64,000 bases of DNA from [Phialemoniopsis] sp. UDSM-2020 (GCA_018873225.1 JAEILZ010000003.1:3968001-4032000); one strand, 5' to 3'. Positions 43,518 to 54,090 are shown, counted from the stretch's first letter. Notes: a model not told the origin generated them from the letters alone. Translations and numbers: made by a program.

Positions 43518-44588
43518 ATGGCACCGCTCAAGAAGCGCCGCCTCGCCCTGGGCTGCGAGGGCTCGGCCAACAAGCTCGGCATAGGCGTCATAGCCCACCC
43601 GGCCGACGGCTCCGAGGCCATCGTCCTCTCCAACGTCCGCGACACCTTCAACCCTCCGCCGGGCCAGGGCTTCCTGCCGCGCGACACGGCTGCCCACCAC
43701 CGGTCCTTCTTCGTGCGCGTCGCCCTCGCCGCCCTGCGCGACGCGGGCGTGCGCGACCCGGCGTCAGAGCTCGAGTGCATCGCCTACACCAAAGGGCCAG
43801 GCATGGGCGCGCCCCTGACGGCCGTCGCCGTCGCCGCGCGCACCCTGTCTTTACTCTGGGGTCTGCCGCTTGTGGGAGTCAACCACTGCGTGGGCCACAT
43901 CGAGATGGGCCGGTCGATCACGGGCGCCGACAACCCCGTCGTGCTCTACGTCAGCGGCGGCAACACGCAGGTCATCGCCTACGCCGAGCAGCGCTACCGC
44001 ATCTTCGGCGAGGCCCTCGACATCGCCGTGGGGAACTGCCTCGACCGCTTCGCGCGCACCCTCGAGATCCCCAACGACCCGGCGCCGGGGTACAACATCG
44101 AGCAGCTGGCCAAGAAGGGCGGGAAGGTCCTGCTGGACCTGCCCTACGCCGTCAAGGGCATGGACTGCTCCTTCTCGGGCATCCTGACGTCGGCCGACGA
44201 GCTCGCGGCCCAGATGCGTGCGGGCAAGAAGACGAAGGAGGGCGATGAGATCACGCCCGAGGATTTGTGTTTCAGCTTGCAGGAGACCATTTTCGCCATG
44301 CTGGTCGAGATCACGGAGAGGGCCATGGCTCACGTTGGCAGTACGCAGGTTCTGATCGTCGGCGGAGTGGGATGCAACGAGCGCCTACAAGAGATGATGG
44401 CCGCCATGGCCGCCGAGAGAGGCGGCAGTATATATGCCACCGACGAGCGGTTCTGCATCGACAACGGTATCATGATCGCACACGCCGGTCTGCTGGCCTA
44501 CGAGACGGGCTTTCAGACGCCACTCGAGGACAGCACTTGCACGCAACGCTTCAGAACGGACGAGGTGCATGTGAAATGGAGGGATTGA
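43518..44588 (+). CDS. KAE1: tRNA N6-adenosine threonylcarbamoyltransferase (KEOPS subunit)
   Basis: Catalytic subunit of the KEOPS/EKC complex. It transfers threonylcarbamoyl to A37 of ANN-decoding tRNAs and also affects telomeres and transcription. It is a single exon of 356 residues, close to the family length. The ASKHA-fold motifs are all present: [14 protein letters not shown] at the start, [20 protein letters not shown], the metal-binding [11 protein letters not shown] (HxxxH, about residue 122), [35 protein letters not shown], and late [15 protein letters not shown] and [10 protein letters not shown]. The start at 43518 matches the conserved N-terminus, and the 61 in-frame upstream codons look like leader. 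GC content is high throughout. Confidence 0.97.
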   Translation: MAPLKKRRLALGCEGSANKLGIGVIAHPADGSEAIVLSNVRDTFNPPPGQGFLPRDTAAHHRSFFVRVALAALRDAGVRDPASELECIAYTKGPGMGAPLTAVAVAARTLSLLWGLPLVGVNHCVGHIEMGRSITGADNPVVLYVSGGNTQVIAYAEQRYRIFGEALDIAVGNCLDRFARTLEIPNDPAPGYNIEQLAKKGGKVLLDLPYAVKGMDCSFSGILTSADELAAQMRAGKKTKEGDEITPEDLCFSLQETIFAMLVEITERAMAHVGSTQVLIVGGVGCNERLQEMMAAMAAERGGSIYATDERFCIDNGIMIAHAGLLAYETGFQTPLEDSTCTQRFRTDEVHVKWRD

Positions 44589-44845
44589 ATTTCCCAATCT
44601 ATCATGGACTACAGTTTCCAACTCCTGGGCTGTTTGGGTTGATGAAAGCCTGCGCCACACCGGAAACCGCCGAGCCAGAAACTTACAACGCATATCAAGA
44701 GATCGTATCTAACGTGAGACCGCACCCCTACCCATATCCGATCACGACGCCCCGAGATTACCAATTACCCAGATGAAATTTTGAAATTTGGGAATGCCTA
44801 AAAACCAATTGAAGGTCGATAGACAAAAGCCCACGACAGGCATGT

Positions 44846-46544
44846 CTAGTGATGAGGGGCGTCCGTCGGTTTATGGATGATTGTAGTGACGTACTGTCGA
44901 GCTGGTCAGCAATCTCAATTGGTCATAGTTGAGCAGACGAAGACGAACCTTGTTCTTATAGCGAGTTGTTACAGAGACGGCAAGAGTGTTATTCTTGATG
45001 CTGCTAGTTGCAAGGTGGTTGAGGACGGTGTGGTTGGGCATGTTGAGAACGCTGTTGTCGTCCTTGATGAGAACGGCAGCATTTAGAATGGGCTTGCCGA
45101 GGAACCCTGGGAGGCTAGGAGGCGGCGGGAGCTTTTCTATGGCGCCCACAGCACTCTGATATTGCGGCGAGTCCTCGGGTTGGTCAAAGTCGACAAGGTA
45201 CTTGGGGATGTGGTGAGAGAACTCGGAGATGGGCGTGATGGGCTTGTTCTTTGGTGCTCTGGTCTTCTCATCCTCCTGTGACGGTGCCGGTCTTGTGAGG
45301 CCAGCCTTCTCATCAGCTGGCGCAGCAGCAGCGGCGTCGGCTGAAATGCCAGGTACATCGTCGGGGCTGACCTCGATATAGTTGACGAGGTTGTTGCCAA
45401 AGTCGACGGTTGTGGGCAGATCGGGCGAGGTCTGCATTTGCCCGTCGACCAGAAATCTGACGTGGTGCGTCCCGGGTAGAATGTTAACTGTACCTGCAAA
45501 GACACCAGGTCGGCCATTACTGTTGTAGTCAGGACTGTTAGCGAGGAATTCCACATCAAAAAGGCCATCCTCATGTGAAGCCACAGATAATAATAGAAAA
45601 GCAGCGTCAAGAAAGCAACACTTTCGACATTGTGCAGGGACACGATCCAGCTGTATCCAGCCTTATGTTTGTGCCCAGACATGCAGTCTCCCGTGCTGGG
45701 TTCCCACTCTTGATAGTGCATCAACACCAAAATGAAAAATATCTACTTACACCGGGTGAAGTCTCTGCTTGCGGTTCCATTGGAAAATGGTGCCGGTCAC
45801 GTAGACCTTGTCACCTCCACGCAACCACTCGAGTCTCGTGGGGACAGTCGGCCTCGACTTGTCGACGCGGAGCTCTTCGGCGTCCTCCTCGTCTACAGTC
45901 GTGGTGCTGAGCGCGGACGACTTGCGGGTCAGGTCGGCGGCATCGAGGTTGTTAATGGCCTCATCGTCCTCGAGCGGCGGGCCAATGTCGGTGGCGGCGA
46001 TGATCGGGGACCCAGGCGTGTGCACCTCCTCCTCGATGGGCAATGGCAGGCGCGGCGGCCGGGACATGTACGACATGTCCTGCATGCTGTTTTGCGGCAT
46101 CATGCCCGCCGCATCCATACTGTCGACGTACGCCGCAGCCGCGGCCTCCTCCTCCGACTGCGCCGCCTGTTGCTGATGCGACGACTGGCCGTGCGGATTG
46201 GGTACGGCTACGGGTTTGCTCGGTGCCGTGTCTATCGGCGCCGTCTTTTGTTGTGGTTGCTGCTGCTTGGCAGCAGCGTTGCCGTTGTTCTGGTTGTTGG
46301 ACGCGGGTGATGAGCCCAGGGCGGGCTGGAGGGGCAGCGTCTTGTGCTTAGAGGAGACAGAAGAGGATGCCGACGTGACGGTCGACCCGGTGGCCTGGGC
46401 CAGAGATTGCTCTGGCGGGGCGGCGGAGCGGTGGTGGTGCACCTGGATTGGGTGCTTGATGTCTCTCTTGGCCGGGCGGTGGCCGTCGTGGCTTGAGCCA
46501 GGGACGGGAGTCGCCGGCTTGGACGTCGAGGGACTGTTACCCAT
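44846..46544 (-). CDS. GAL83: Snf1/AMPK kinase complex beta subunit
   Basis: Beta (scaffold) subunit of the Snf1/AMPK kinase, which responds to glucose limitation. Three inferred exons, 45751-46544, 44949-45519 and 44846-44893, give 470 residues. MGNSPST at the N-terminus is a myristoylation signal. Residues 20-230 are low complexity. The glycogen-binding CBM48 follows: TRLEWLRGGDKVYVTGTIFQWNRKQRLHPV, split across the intron and completed by NGRPGVFAGTVNILPGTHHVRFLVDG and DFGNNLVNYIEV, shown here in part. The ASC domain closes the protein (IPKYLVDF, LPPPPSLPGFLGKPILN, NHTVLNHLATSSIKNNTLAVSVTTRYKNK, shown here in part). The last 48-nt exon supplies YVTTIIHKP, restoring the conserved AMPK-beta end. 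Whether it is the Gal83, Sip1 or Sip2 equivalent is not meaningful, since filamentous fungi usually have one. Confidence 0.95.
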
Positions 46545-47257
46545 GTTGGGGGTTATGTGCGAGGCGGGGGCAAAAGACGGATGGGATACGATATTAAAGG
46601 GCAGGAGGAGAGGTAAGGAGCTAGTTGTGTGACACGTTGCTAGCGGAACCAGGTGGACGAGGGCGAATGGGATCTAGAACAGTGACATGTCGCTGCAAGT
46701 CGGAAGGGAGCCGAGAGTCTGTAGCTAGATGCGTTGTCGAGTCAAATTGATAGTCGAAGGAAAATAAGGCCGCCGGGGTGCTGGGCTCTCAGAGACGGAC
46801 TGCGCCCGACATGTTGGATTGAGGGTTTCCCTGGTATTCTGTGGATGCTGGATTGGCCGATGCAGGTCGAGGGTGGTGACAGAGTCGGATGTTGGACGTT
46901 GAGTAGAGTTTGGGAAATCTGGGGATTGAGGAGGGACTGGATCAGCCAGTTGGGTAGACTAAGCCAATCTCGAGACCTCGAAGTTCCGATGTTCTCCAGT
47001 AGCGGCGCAAAGAAGCCGGTGGTGGGTGGGCGATAAGAGCAAGCAGCACCCCGCCTACTAAGTAGCGATGGAGGGACCTCTGAATAGCATGGTTGAGAGC
47101 TGCTAATTTTTGGAAAGCCCCTATAGTGTGATGGCACTGAGGTCGTACCTTCCGTGCCAGAGGACCCAAGCCAACCCAACCACCAAGCAAGACTCTGAGC
47201 CTAGGATCACCAACTCAGTTACATATTTGAAAATTCAGGATCATTTCACAAGAACAA
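46545..47257. other. Intergenic region upstream of GAL83 and the tRNA gene
   Basis: Contains the GAL83 promoter (minus strand) and the 5' flank of tRNA-Leu. The open frames here are chance. Confidence 0.4.
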
Positions 47258-47350
47258 GGCAAGATGGCCGAGCGGTCTAAGGCGCTAGCTTCAGGAAACT
47301 GATTAATTGCTAGTCACATTGTGGCGTGGGTTCGAATCCCACTCTTGTCA
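47258..47350 (+). tRNA. tRNA-Leu (anticodon CAG) with a 12-nt intron
   Basis: The acceptor stem GGCAAGA pairs with TCTTGTC (one G-U), followed by discriminator A at 47350. T8 and A14 are in place, with the D-loop GG. The anticodon stem CTAGC/GCTAG (47285-47289 with 47309-47313) encloses TTCAGG and an insert. The anticodon CAG is at 47292-47294. The insert after position 37 (about 47296-47307) contains CTGA, which can pair with the anticodon, as in other eukaryotic tRNA introns. There is a long class II variable arm and a T-arm GTGGG-TTCGAAT-CCCAC. CCA is not encoded, as expected. It reads CUG codons as leucine, so the organism has the standard meaning for CUG. Confidence 0.95.
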
Positions 47351-48061
47351 TAACTTTTTGTCTTTTGCTTGGTATCTCAACCTGCAGACTCAGTCTTTCT
47401 GCATCCGAACCCGGTGACGTCTTCTCTTCTGGAGAAGATCAAATATGCCCTGCTAGGCAGGCATATCTAGATGGTAGAGTTCTGTTTCTTTTCCTTGGAG
47501 GTAGTTATACAGGGTTATCCCACTGCCTAGTGTTAGATGTAATGAAAGAACTTTGGCTATGCGTGAGATTTATCATCTATTGTGTATATGAAATGCTGTT
47601 GACAACAAAATCCTGACAGTGCCGTTGTATGACTTTGTCCAGATCAACATACCTCTAACTTACATTTAGAATTATACAGATTTTTGGCGTCTCGTGGTGG
47701 ACGACATTGATCATGTCTTTTCTTGTTAAAGAGAGTTGGGGAATCAGCAATACGGCTGGCTAGTCTATTAAGCGACGCTGATCACCAAGACAGCCGCATA
47801 CGCCGTCATCCCTCAACTCATGCACATACCACAGCTTATCTCGACATCTTCGATTACATGTGATTTCGTTCTTTAAAACACCCCTTCGCCGCCCATTGCG
47901 CTTGTTTGATTGTAGACAGACTGCGCCTTTCCATTCGAACCCACGCCACAATGTGACTAGCAATTAATCAGTTTCCTGAAGCTCGCAAAACATACACGAC
48001 CAACCATTCGTCTTGACCCCACGACAGTCATTGGCAAGGTACTTCGGTACACAAAGTCAAG
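47351..48061. other. Intergenic region between tRNA-Leu and the membrane-protein gene
   Basis: Contains a truncated inverted copy of tRNA-Leu near its right end. The rest is relatively AT-rich, with no coding signature. Confidence 0.5.
47933..47983 (-). pseudogene. Truncated inverted copy of tRNA-Leu(CAG)
   Basis: 51 bases on the minus strand are identical to 47287-47337 of the tRNA-Leu gene. They cover the anticodon arm, the intron, the variable arm and the T-arm up to TTCGAAT. The acceptor stem, D-arm and the 3' half of the T-stem are missing, so it cannot fold into a tRNA. The intron is retained, so the copy came from DNA or unspliced precursor. Perfect identity argues for a recent event or ongoing gene conversion. 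Confidence 0.9.
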
Positions 48062-48883
48062 ATGAGCTTCGTCTCGACAACAGCCAGCACCATCGGCACC
48101 GTCTTCACTACGACGTCGGCCATCTTCACCGCGGCGGCCGCGATCCTTCTCCGCGCCGGGCAGATGATCTACTACGTGACGGTGTACGTCCTCACCGTCG
48201 CCCTCGCCGTCGTCGCGTGGCCCCTGCGCGCCATATACGGCGTTCTCTTCGTCCTCTTCGCGCCCATCATCTACACCGTCGCGTACCTCCTCACGCCCCT
48301 GTTCTTCTTTTACAATCTCTTGACTAGTCTCCAGGTAAGGCCTTTTCCCCCTGCACCGAAAATCTGGAACCAAAACGCTGACATCATGCCCCGTAGCCGC
48401 TCTACATCTACGTATGCACCCTTCACCCCTACAGCCATATTGGACATCTCGTCGCTAATCGTACTTACACAGCTCGGCTCAGCCGCCTTCGTCGGCATTC
48501 TAGCAGGCCTACTAATCAAAGCCACCTCCACGGCGACCATCGCCGCCCTCGGCATCGTCATCACGCAAAAGACCTCGTCGTTCGCAGAGCAGGAGCGCGA
48601 GCGCGAGCGCCAGCGGCGGCCCGGCCTCGCCAGGACCGACTCCAACGTCACGAGCGCCAGCGAGACGACGACCACCGCCGTCGGCACCGCCGCAGACGGC
48701 AAGCTGCTGCCTGCGCCCAAGCTCGAGGACTCGGTCAAGGAGGACTGGCTCTGGCTGGAGTCCGTGTCGACGATGCAGGCCGCGGACCCGACGGCCCTTA
48801 CGGCGGCCGGCAAGCGCAAGAAGAAGGCATCGGGCTTGCTGTCACAGACGATCCTCGAAGAGGAGTCGGAAGGGTCCAGGTGA
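48062..48883 (+). CDS. Predicted multi-pass membrane protein, function unknown
   Basis: Inferred exons 48062-48334, 48397-48411 and 48473-48883 give 232 residues. At least three hydrophobic segments are visible: TTSAIFTAAAAILLRAGQMIYYVTVYVLTVALAVVAWPL (probably two segments, shown here in part), YGVLFVLFAPIIYTVAYLLTPLFFFYNLL, shown here in part, and after the splice LGSAAFVGILAGLLIKATST. The C-terminal 110 residues are soluble, charged and Ser/Thr-rich, with EQERERERQRR and a basic KRKKK near the end. The 15-nt middle exon gives PLYIY and continuous hydrophobic sequence (SLQPLYIYLGSAAF). Unspliced, the frame also stays open because the two introns plus this exon total 138 nt. The family is not recognised. 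Confidence 0.75.
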   Translation: MSFVSTTASTIGTVFTTTSAIFTAAAAILLRAGQMIYYVTVYVLTVALAVVAWPLRAIYGVLFVLFAPIIYTVAYLLTPLFFFYNLLTSLQVRPFPPAPKIWNQNADIMPRSRSTSTYAPFTPTAILDISSLIVLTQLGSAAFVGILAGLLIKATSTATIAALGIVITQKTSSFAEQERERERQRRPGLARTDSNVTSASETTTTAVGTAADGKLLPAPKLEDSVKEDWLWLESVSTMQAADPTALTAAGKRKKKASGLLSQTILEEESEGSR

Positions 48884-49188
48884 AACTTTATGACTTGTTT
48901 TGTTCATTCTTCGCTATCTTCGCTTTACTGGTTTTGTAATTGTACATGAAATCCAGAGCGCGTTTGGTCCTGACTAGATACCAGCCTATTCCATTGGGGG
49001 TAATCGCAAGCCAAAAACCACAATCTCTCTCAAACTTGCTCGCGCTGTCTGCCGGGTCTCTCCTGTCCCCAGCCCCTGTTGTAGTTGTAAGAAACGCCTG
49101 AAAACGCCCCCGCTTGATGCGAGTCCCTATCCCTATCCCAATTCGCATAGTAGCGCGGCTCGTCCCTGCGCCCGTTGTCCGGATATCT
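48884..49188. other. Convergent intergenic region membrane protein/BUR1
   Basis: 3' flanks of two convergent genes; nothing else was recognised. Confidence 0.4.
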
Positions 49189-51150
49189 CTAATATCGTCG
49201 CATGTCCCAATCTCGGTCCCGCATCGGCGACCGGCTCCGCGTCCTACTCTGCCGCTCCCGTTCGTCGTATCCACGCTCCCGTGGGTGATCGCGCCCGTGC
49301 CAGGGGTCGTCCCGGTTGTCGCGGCGGCGGCGATCATCGCGGGGTGGCGGAGGTGGTCTCTCGCGGCCCGGCTCACCTCGGTAACTAGGAATGTAGGTAT
49401 CGACGTCGACCCTACCAGGTCCAGGAGGACCTCCGGGCCGGCTCCTTGGTGGTCTATCCCTGTCCCTGAACGAATCAGGGTGGTCTGCGTGCAAACCATT
49501 TGGATAAGGATCAGCCGGTGGGGGTGGTCTGGGAGGTAGGCCGTGCGGTACTCTGTCCCGAGCCCAGGCTGGCCTCCGCTCATCGTTACCCAATGTGCCG
49601 TTTCTAGGAGCTCGCTCGGGTGGGTGCCCGCTGTGGGGATGCCGGCCGCTGTTCATGCCGTTTCGGCCGAATCCGTCATCAAAGCCCGGGTTCGCACCTC
49701 CGGCCCCTTCCAGGTGACCTCTGCCAACAGTGCCGCCCCTAGGTGCTGGAGGAAGGTTCGCTCGGCGGTCATGGAACTTTCTGCGGTCCAGTTCGTGGGA
49801 GTCTTCAAAAGTCGGAATGTCTCCGGGGTTTGCCGGCAGCGGGGGCGTGCGGAAGTAAGGGTGCTGCAGAGCGTCCATGGCATTGATCCGCGATTTCCAG
49901 TCCAACTTGAGTAGCTCCCTCATTAATGAGACCGCTTGTGGACCGTACCTAAGTACTGTTAGAATGCGAGACAGAAGACCAGACCCCAAATATCTCTCAA
50001 CTTACTCTCGATATTTCTCAGACAGATTGCCGGACCGCCGCCGCGGCGTCATGCCTTCGCCGCCAGGGAGCTGCTTCCATCCAGGCATCGTCTCATCAGT
50101 TGGGCTGCCGCACAGGTCCCAGATAAGCTCGAGCTGATGGCCGTCGCTCTCGCCGGCAAGGATTGGCTTTCCTCTCAGCATCTCGCCAAATACGCAACTA
50201 ATGTTTGATCAGCACTTGCGGGGTGGAAGGAATATGAGGTTGGTACCTACCCGACTCCCCAGACGTCGATAGCTGTAGTGTACTTCTTAAGGAACAAAAG
50301 CAGCTCGGGAGGTCTGTACCAGCGGGTAACCACCAAGCTAGTGTAGTCTCGCTTGCCTTCGCCGCCTCCGTGACCCGCTACGGGGATGGGACCGTCGTAG
50401 TGCCTGGCCAATCCAAAATCTGCGATTTGAAGTATGCCCTTGTTGTTGATCAACAAGTTCGCAGCCTTCATATCACGATGCAGGATGTGGTTCTCGTGGA
50501 GATATCGGAGGCCCTCTAGAAGCTGCATCAAATAACACTTGATCTGTGGTTCAGTGAACTTGACAGAAGGGTTATCGAGAAGGCCAGAAAGATCGTGATC
50601 CATGTACGGCATGACCATATACATGACCGGACGCTTTTTCTTGTCGGCTGTTGAGTAGTTGTGTCAGTAAAGGCATCTGTGAAAGCTGTTGCGCGTTTGA
50701 GCTTACTCCGACTGGGAGGATGATCGACAGCCATGTCCTCAAGGCTCAGGACGTTTCGATGCGAGAGTAGCTTCAGAAGTTTGATTTCTCGTAGCGCAGT
50801 TATAGGGAACTAGAAAACTTGTCAGGCGCTTGCGCAGTATAGAATGCGACGGAGTCAACCTACGCCGTCCTTTTCATTGTGCATGATGATCTTTTTGAGA
50901 GCAACATCGCCTCCAGACCGTCTTGACTTCGCACGATGAACCTCACTGGAGAGAAAATTTTCTGTCAGCAGCCATCCTTGCCCATCCGCCTTGCTTCAAC
51001 CTGTAGTGGGGGGTTGTACCCGAAAGTGCCCTCTCCAAGCTTGCCCTTCAGCTCGTAGTCTTGCAGCTTCGAACAGCCTTGGTAACTTGACTTTGGGCGC
51101 TGGTGTTGAAGCGCAAAAGTGCGCGGCGATGTCGCTTGGGAGGAGTCCAT
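49189..51150 (-). CDS. BUR1: Cyclin-dependent kinase BUR1 (CDK9/P-TEFb type)
   Basis: Transcription-elongation kinase that phosphorylates the pol II CTD, Spt5 and Rad6. Conservative model from MDSSQATSP: exons 51020-51150, 50864-50945, 50707-50809, 50251-50647, 50006-50197 and 49189-49948, 554 residues. Kinase motifs: [21 protein letters not shown], the PITALRE (PSTAIRE-like) helix [25 protein letters not shown] (about 160), [10 protein letters not shown] (about 180), T-loop [23 protein letters not shown]. The bipartite C-terminal tail (about 300-554) is Pro/Arg/Asp-rich and ends DRDWDMRRY, as in other fungal Bur1. Two further coding-like exons upstream (51248-51571 and 51632-51703) join in phase through consensus-like splice sites, giving a possible 699-residue form. 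It works with SPT4/Spt5, also encoded here. Confidence 0.93.
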
Positions 51151-51703
51151 GGTGTCGGCGTGGACGTTCGGGTGCATGCAGGGTCTTGGCTGCAACGGAA
51201 CTCTTTCGCGATGATGTTATCGAAGCCTCGCGGTGGAAACTTCTTACGCAAGAAGCGCGTCGAGAGTGGGCGTAAAGGGCACCGCGTGAACAGACATCAC
51301 TTGGTCGGACGGGATCGATCTGCAAACGTTCGAGGTGCTCGGTAACGCTGTTGTAGAGGCGCAAAGTGGCAGGAGCAAACGGGCAAGTCGCTTGGGTGTC
51401 GATGGGTGAAGACGACTTAAGTGTAGGATGAACAAAAACGCCCAGTTCGGCCAGGGACCGATTGACCTTCTCCACTTGGCTTTTGAGAGGGCGGACAATA
51501 GATCCGGAATCAGGGTCATCAATAGTGGTAGCGGTGGTGGTGGTGGGGGGCGTGACTCTAGCGTTTAACTTCTATTGTTCCATGGCCCAGCTATTGCTGG
51601 CCTGAGGCATCACCCTTCAACCTCCACTCACCTCAGAACTTCCGACTTCGATCTCGGCAACATCCAGGAACATTGACGCCCACTGCCTCAATTGCTCGCC
51701 CAT
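51151..51703 (-). CDS. Candidate 5' exons: BUR1 N-terminal extension or separate small gene
   Basis: ATG at 51703 opens MGEQLRQWASMFLDVAEIEVG (exon 51632-51703, GTGAGT donor). It joins in phase to 51571 (AATAG acceptor), giving a 108-codon exon with a predicted helix (IVRPLKSQVEKVNRSLAELG) and NSVTEHLERLQIDP. At 51248 a strong GTAAGA donor lies in phase 0. A GTTGCAG acceptor 58 nt later at 51189 continues in the BUR1 frame thirteen codons before MDSSQ. Thus 132 + 13 residues can precede the BUR1 start. Without the last splice, the frame runs to 50996, overlapping BUR1 in another phase, which is unlikely. The product matches no family I know, and known fungal Bur1 proteins have short N-termini. 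Confidence 0.5.
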
Positions 51704-51807
51704 TGGACCGCCAGTTCCATACCAGGCGATTCAGAGGTCAGTAACAATACCATTGAGACCTCTGATATTCACCCACCAGCTTACAATCACGACTAGACTC
51801 CGTCAAA

Positions 51808-52071
51808 ATGCAAAAACCTCCCGTCCCCCATGTCCCGGGCATCTACCGGTTCGCAGGCACCGCCCTCGGAGCCAGCATGTGGTTCTTCGTATGTCTTTAC
51901 TTCACTCTCTGGCTTTCCAGGCAGACGAGGCTAACATTATGATAGTTGATGTACAGGGCGAAGAAAGACGGTACAGCACCTTGACGATCTGCAATTGACG
52001 TTGAACCCGTTATACTGACCTGAGACTTAGGCGCCGTATTGATGGGATGGAAGCACCCGTGGGACCACTAG
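51808..52071 (+). CDS. Tiny single-span membrane protein, probable complex I accessory subunit
   Basis: Three small exons, 51808-51888, 51946-51970 and 52031-52071, give 48 residues. The protein starts MQKPPVPHVPGIYRFAGTALG, has a single hydrophobic segment (GTALGASMWFFLMY), then a basic stretch RAKKDG and ends LMGWKHPWDH. This size, one membrane span and the 'MWFF..YR.K.D....GW.HPW' tail fit the small AGGG/NDUFB2-like subunits of mitochondrial NADH:ubiquinone oxidoreductase. The assignment is by resemblance, not a search. All three splice junctions use GT-AG with short introns. The gene lies 104 bp from the start of the candidate BUR1 5' exon, in divergent orientation. Confidence 0.7.
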
Positions 52072-52289
52072 AGGAGGAGCGATACCTTTGGAGGGCTCGC
52101 AGGGATTGAACACGACTGCGCGACACGAAACCCATGCAAGACGGGGCCCTGTCGAGAACTTCATTGCATGGAGCGGAAGCCCGGGCGAGATTGGGAGGTC
52201 CTACGTCGACCTTGTACATATACGTGTTGGGAACGAAAGAATACTAGAGAATGGATTGAACTCAAGCTCTATGGAATCATCTCCGGCCT

Positions 52290-53614
52290 TTACTCTTGCA
52301 CGCTTGGCTTCTCGAACAGATAATGCGATACTCCCCACGTGTCACCACCCTCATACGCGAATAACTCTGAGCAGGCCATATAAAAGATCTGCCAGCGGTT
52401 GTACCAGGTAGTGGCGTTCTCCTCACCATACGTCTCAATTAGATGGGGCCACATCGCCTTCTTTTCAGCAATCATCTTGGAGAGCCAATGCTAGGAGTTA
52501 CGCGCGTCAGTGGGAAAGCCTATGATGATGTACGGATTTCGCAGCGACACTCACCTCGCAAGTCTTTGAGTAATTCTGCCCATTGACCCACCACTGATCT
52601 TCGAGCTTGAGATCTCGCTGGAAGTAGAGCAGCAGGTCCGCAGACGGCATGGTGCCGCCCGTGAAGAAGTGTTCTGTCATCCAGCCCTCCTCGTAGTTGT
52701 AGGGATCACTCTTGTGCGAGAAGATGTGCACGAAGAGCTTGCCGCCAGGCTTCAGGGCTCTGGCCACCTTGGCCATGAGCAGTTCGTAGTTCTTCATGTG
52801 CTCAAACAGCTGATTTCAAAGCACAGGCCTAGCATCAGATACATGACATACAAGACCATTTAGGTAAGAGTACTCACCTCGATCGACACCACGCGGTCGA
52901 AGCGGCCCTTTTCGAACTCATAATCGACGACATTTCCCGTGATGACGGTCAGGTTCGTGAGGCCCTTCTTCTTGGCCTGCTCATCGATATACAGCTTTTG
53001 CGTTCTCGAGTTGGAAAAGGCCGTGACTTTGGCCCCGGGCAGCACCTCGGCGAAGTACAGCGCTCCTGAACCCCAACCACAGCTACAAAAGACGCAACAC
53101 TCATCTCAGCAACCCGCGATTTCCCCCAACTCGGGAAAGACAAAACTCACCCCAGGTCCAGAATCTCCATGCCGTCCCTCAGCCCGGCCTTGTCGACGTA
53201 GCTCTTGAGCATGGCGACCTCGGCCTGCTCGAGCGTCTCCCCGCCGGTGGGGTACAGGCAGGACGAGTACTTCATGCGCGGGCCCAGGCACGCCTGCAGC
53301 ACGCCCGTGCCGACCTCGTAGTGCTGCTTGTTGGCCGTCGCCGTCTCGACGGCGATGGGCCGCGTGCGCAGGTCGCGCACAAAGGAGAGCTTGCGGGCCA
53401 GGGCGTCGGCGTGGGAGCTCGACGCGATGGACCGCTGCCGGTCGGCGAGCTGGCGGCGGATGCCCACGCGGATGAGGGCGTGCGGGAGGTAGCCCCCGTC
53501 CAGTAGCCAGTCTGTAAGTACAAAGTCAGTGTCATGAGAGGTTGAAGGGATAGTAATGTGTGAGAAGCCAGAACAGGACCTCAACAACTCAGCAGCCGAC
53601 TTACCGATATTCAT
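52290..53614 (-). CDS. SAM-dependent methyltransferase, cyclopropane-fatty-acid-synthase-like
   Basis: Five inferred exons, 53605-53614, 53151-53511, 52878-53082, 52555-52809 and 52290-52490, give 343 residues. The class I methyltransferase core is complete: motif [20 protein letters not shown] (about 118-135), then [40 protein letters not shown] and [15 protein letters not shown], shown here in part. The later [22 protein letters not shown] and [16 protein letters not shown] blocks are typical of the CFA-synthase/coclaurine N-methyltransferase-like branch. Members methylate lipids, amines or sphingolipids. Substrate here is unknown. No signal peptide or membrane span is evident. The first coding exon is only 10 nt (ATG AAT ATC G), supported by a GTAAGT donor and a TTACAG acceptor. 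Confidence 0.88.
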
Positions 53615-54090
53615 GTTGTGTATATAGTGTCCGTAATTGAAGCGAGAGGGGCGTGTAAGTCAAATATGGAGGCTCAACGGTGAAAACAAAGCTATAAAAT
53701 AAACGCACGAATAGATGCAAACGATCAGCACAAGTAAAAAGTCTATAATAATGAGCTTAATTATCTCCAAATTCAATGGCAATTGGTCACCTATGTGCTG
53801 CGCACGGGATGGTCGGGCTGTTGCGATACTTGCTCAAAGTGATGCGTTCATCATGCGGGCTCCCGTTTCGGAAGTGGGCCGCCCCGAATGTCTAAGCGCG
53901 TCTCGAAGCCCAGCACTGCGACATTCCTACCTAGCTCTCGACTGCATTGGGCTTCTCCTACATTCAAGCCACAGTTGCTGTGCGAAGTTTTACTTTGCAA
54001 GTAATAAGATGTCTAGTGTTCAAGTTGTTTCATAATGTTCTCGAGTCTATAACACGACCGCTGGATGATGCACTGCCCTCAGCCTTCCTT
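53615..54090. other. Intergenic region methyltransferase promoter / YPK9 3' flank
   Basis: Tandem minus-strand interval; nothing further was recognised. Confidence 0.4.
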
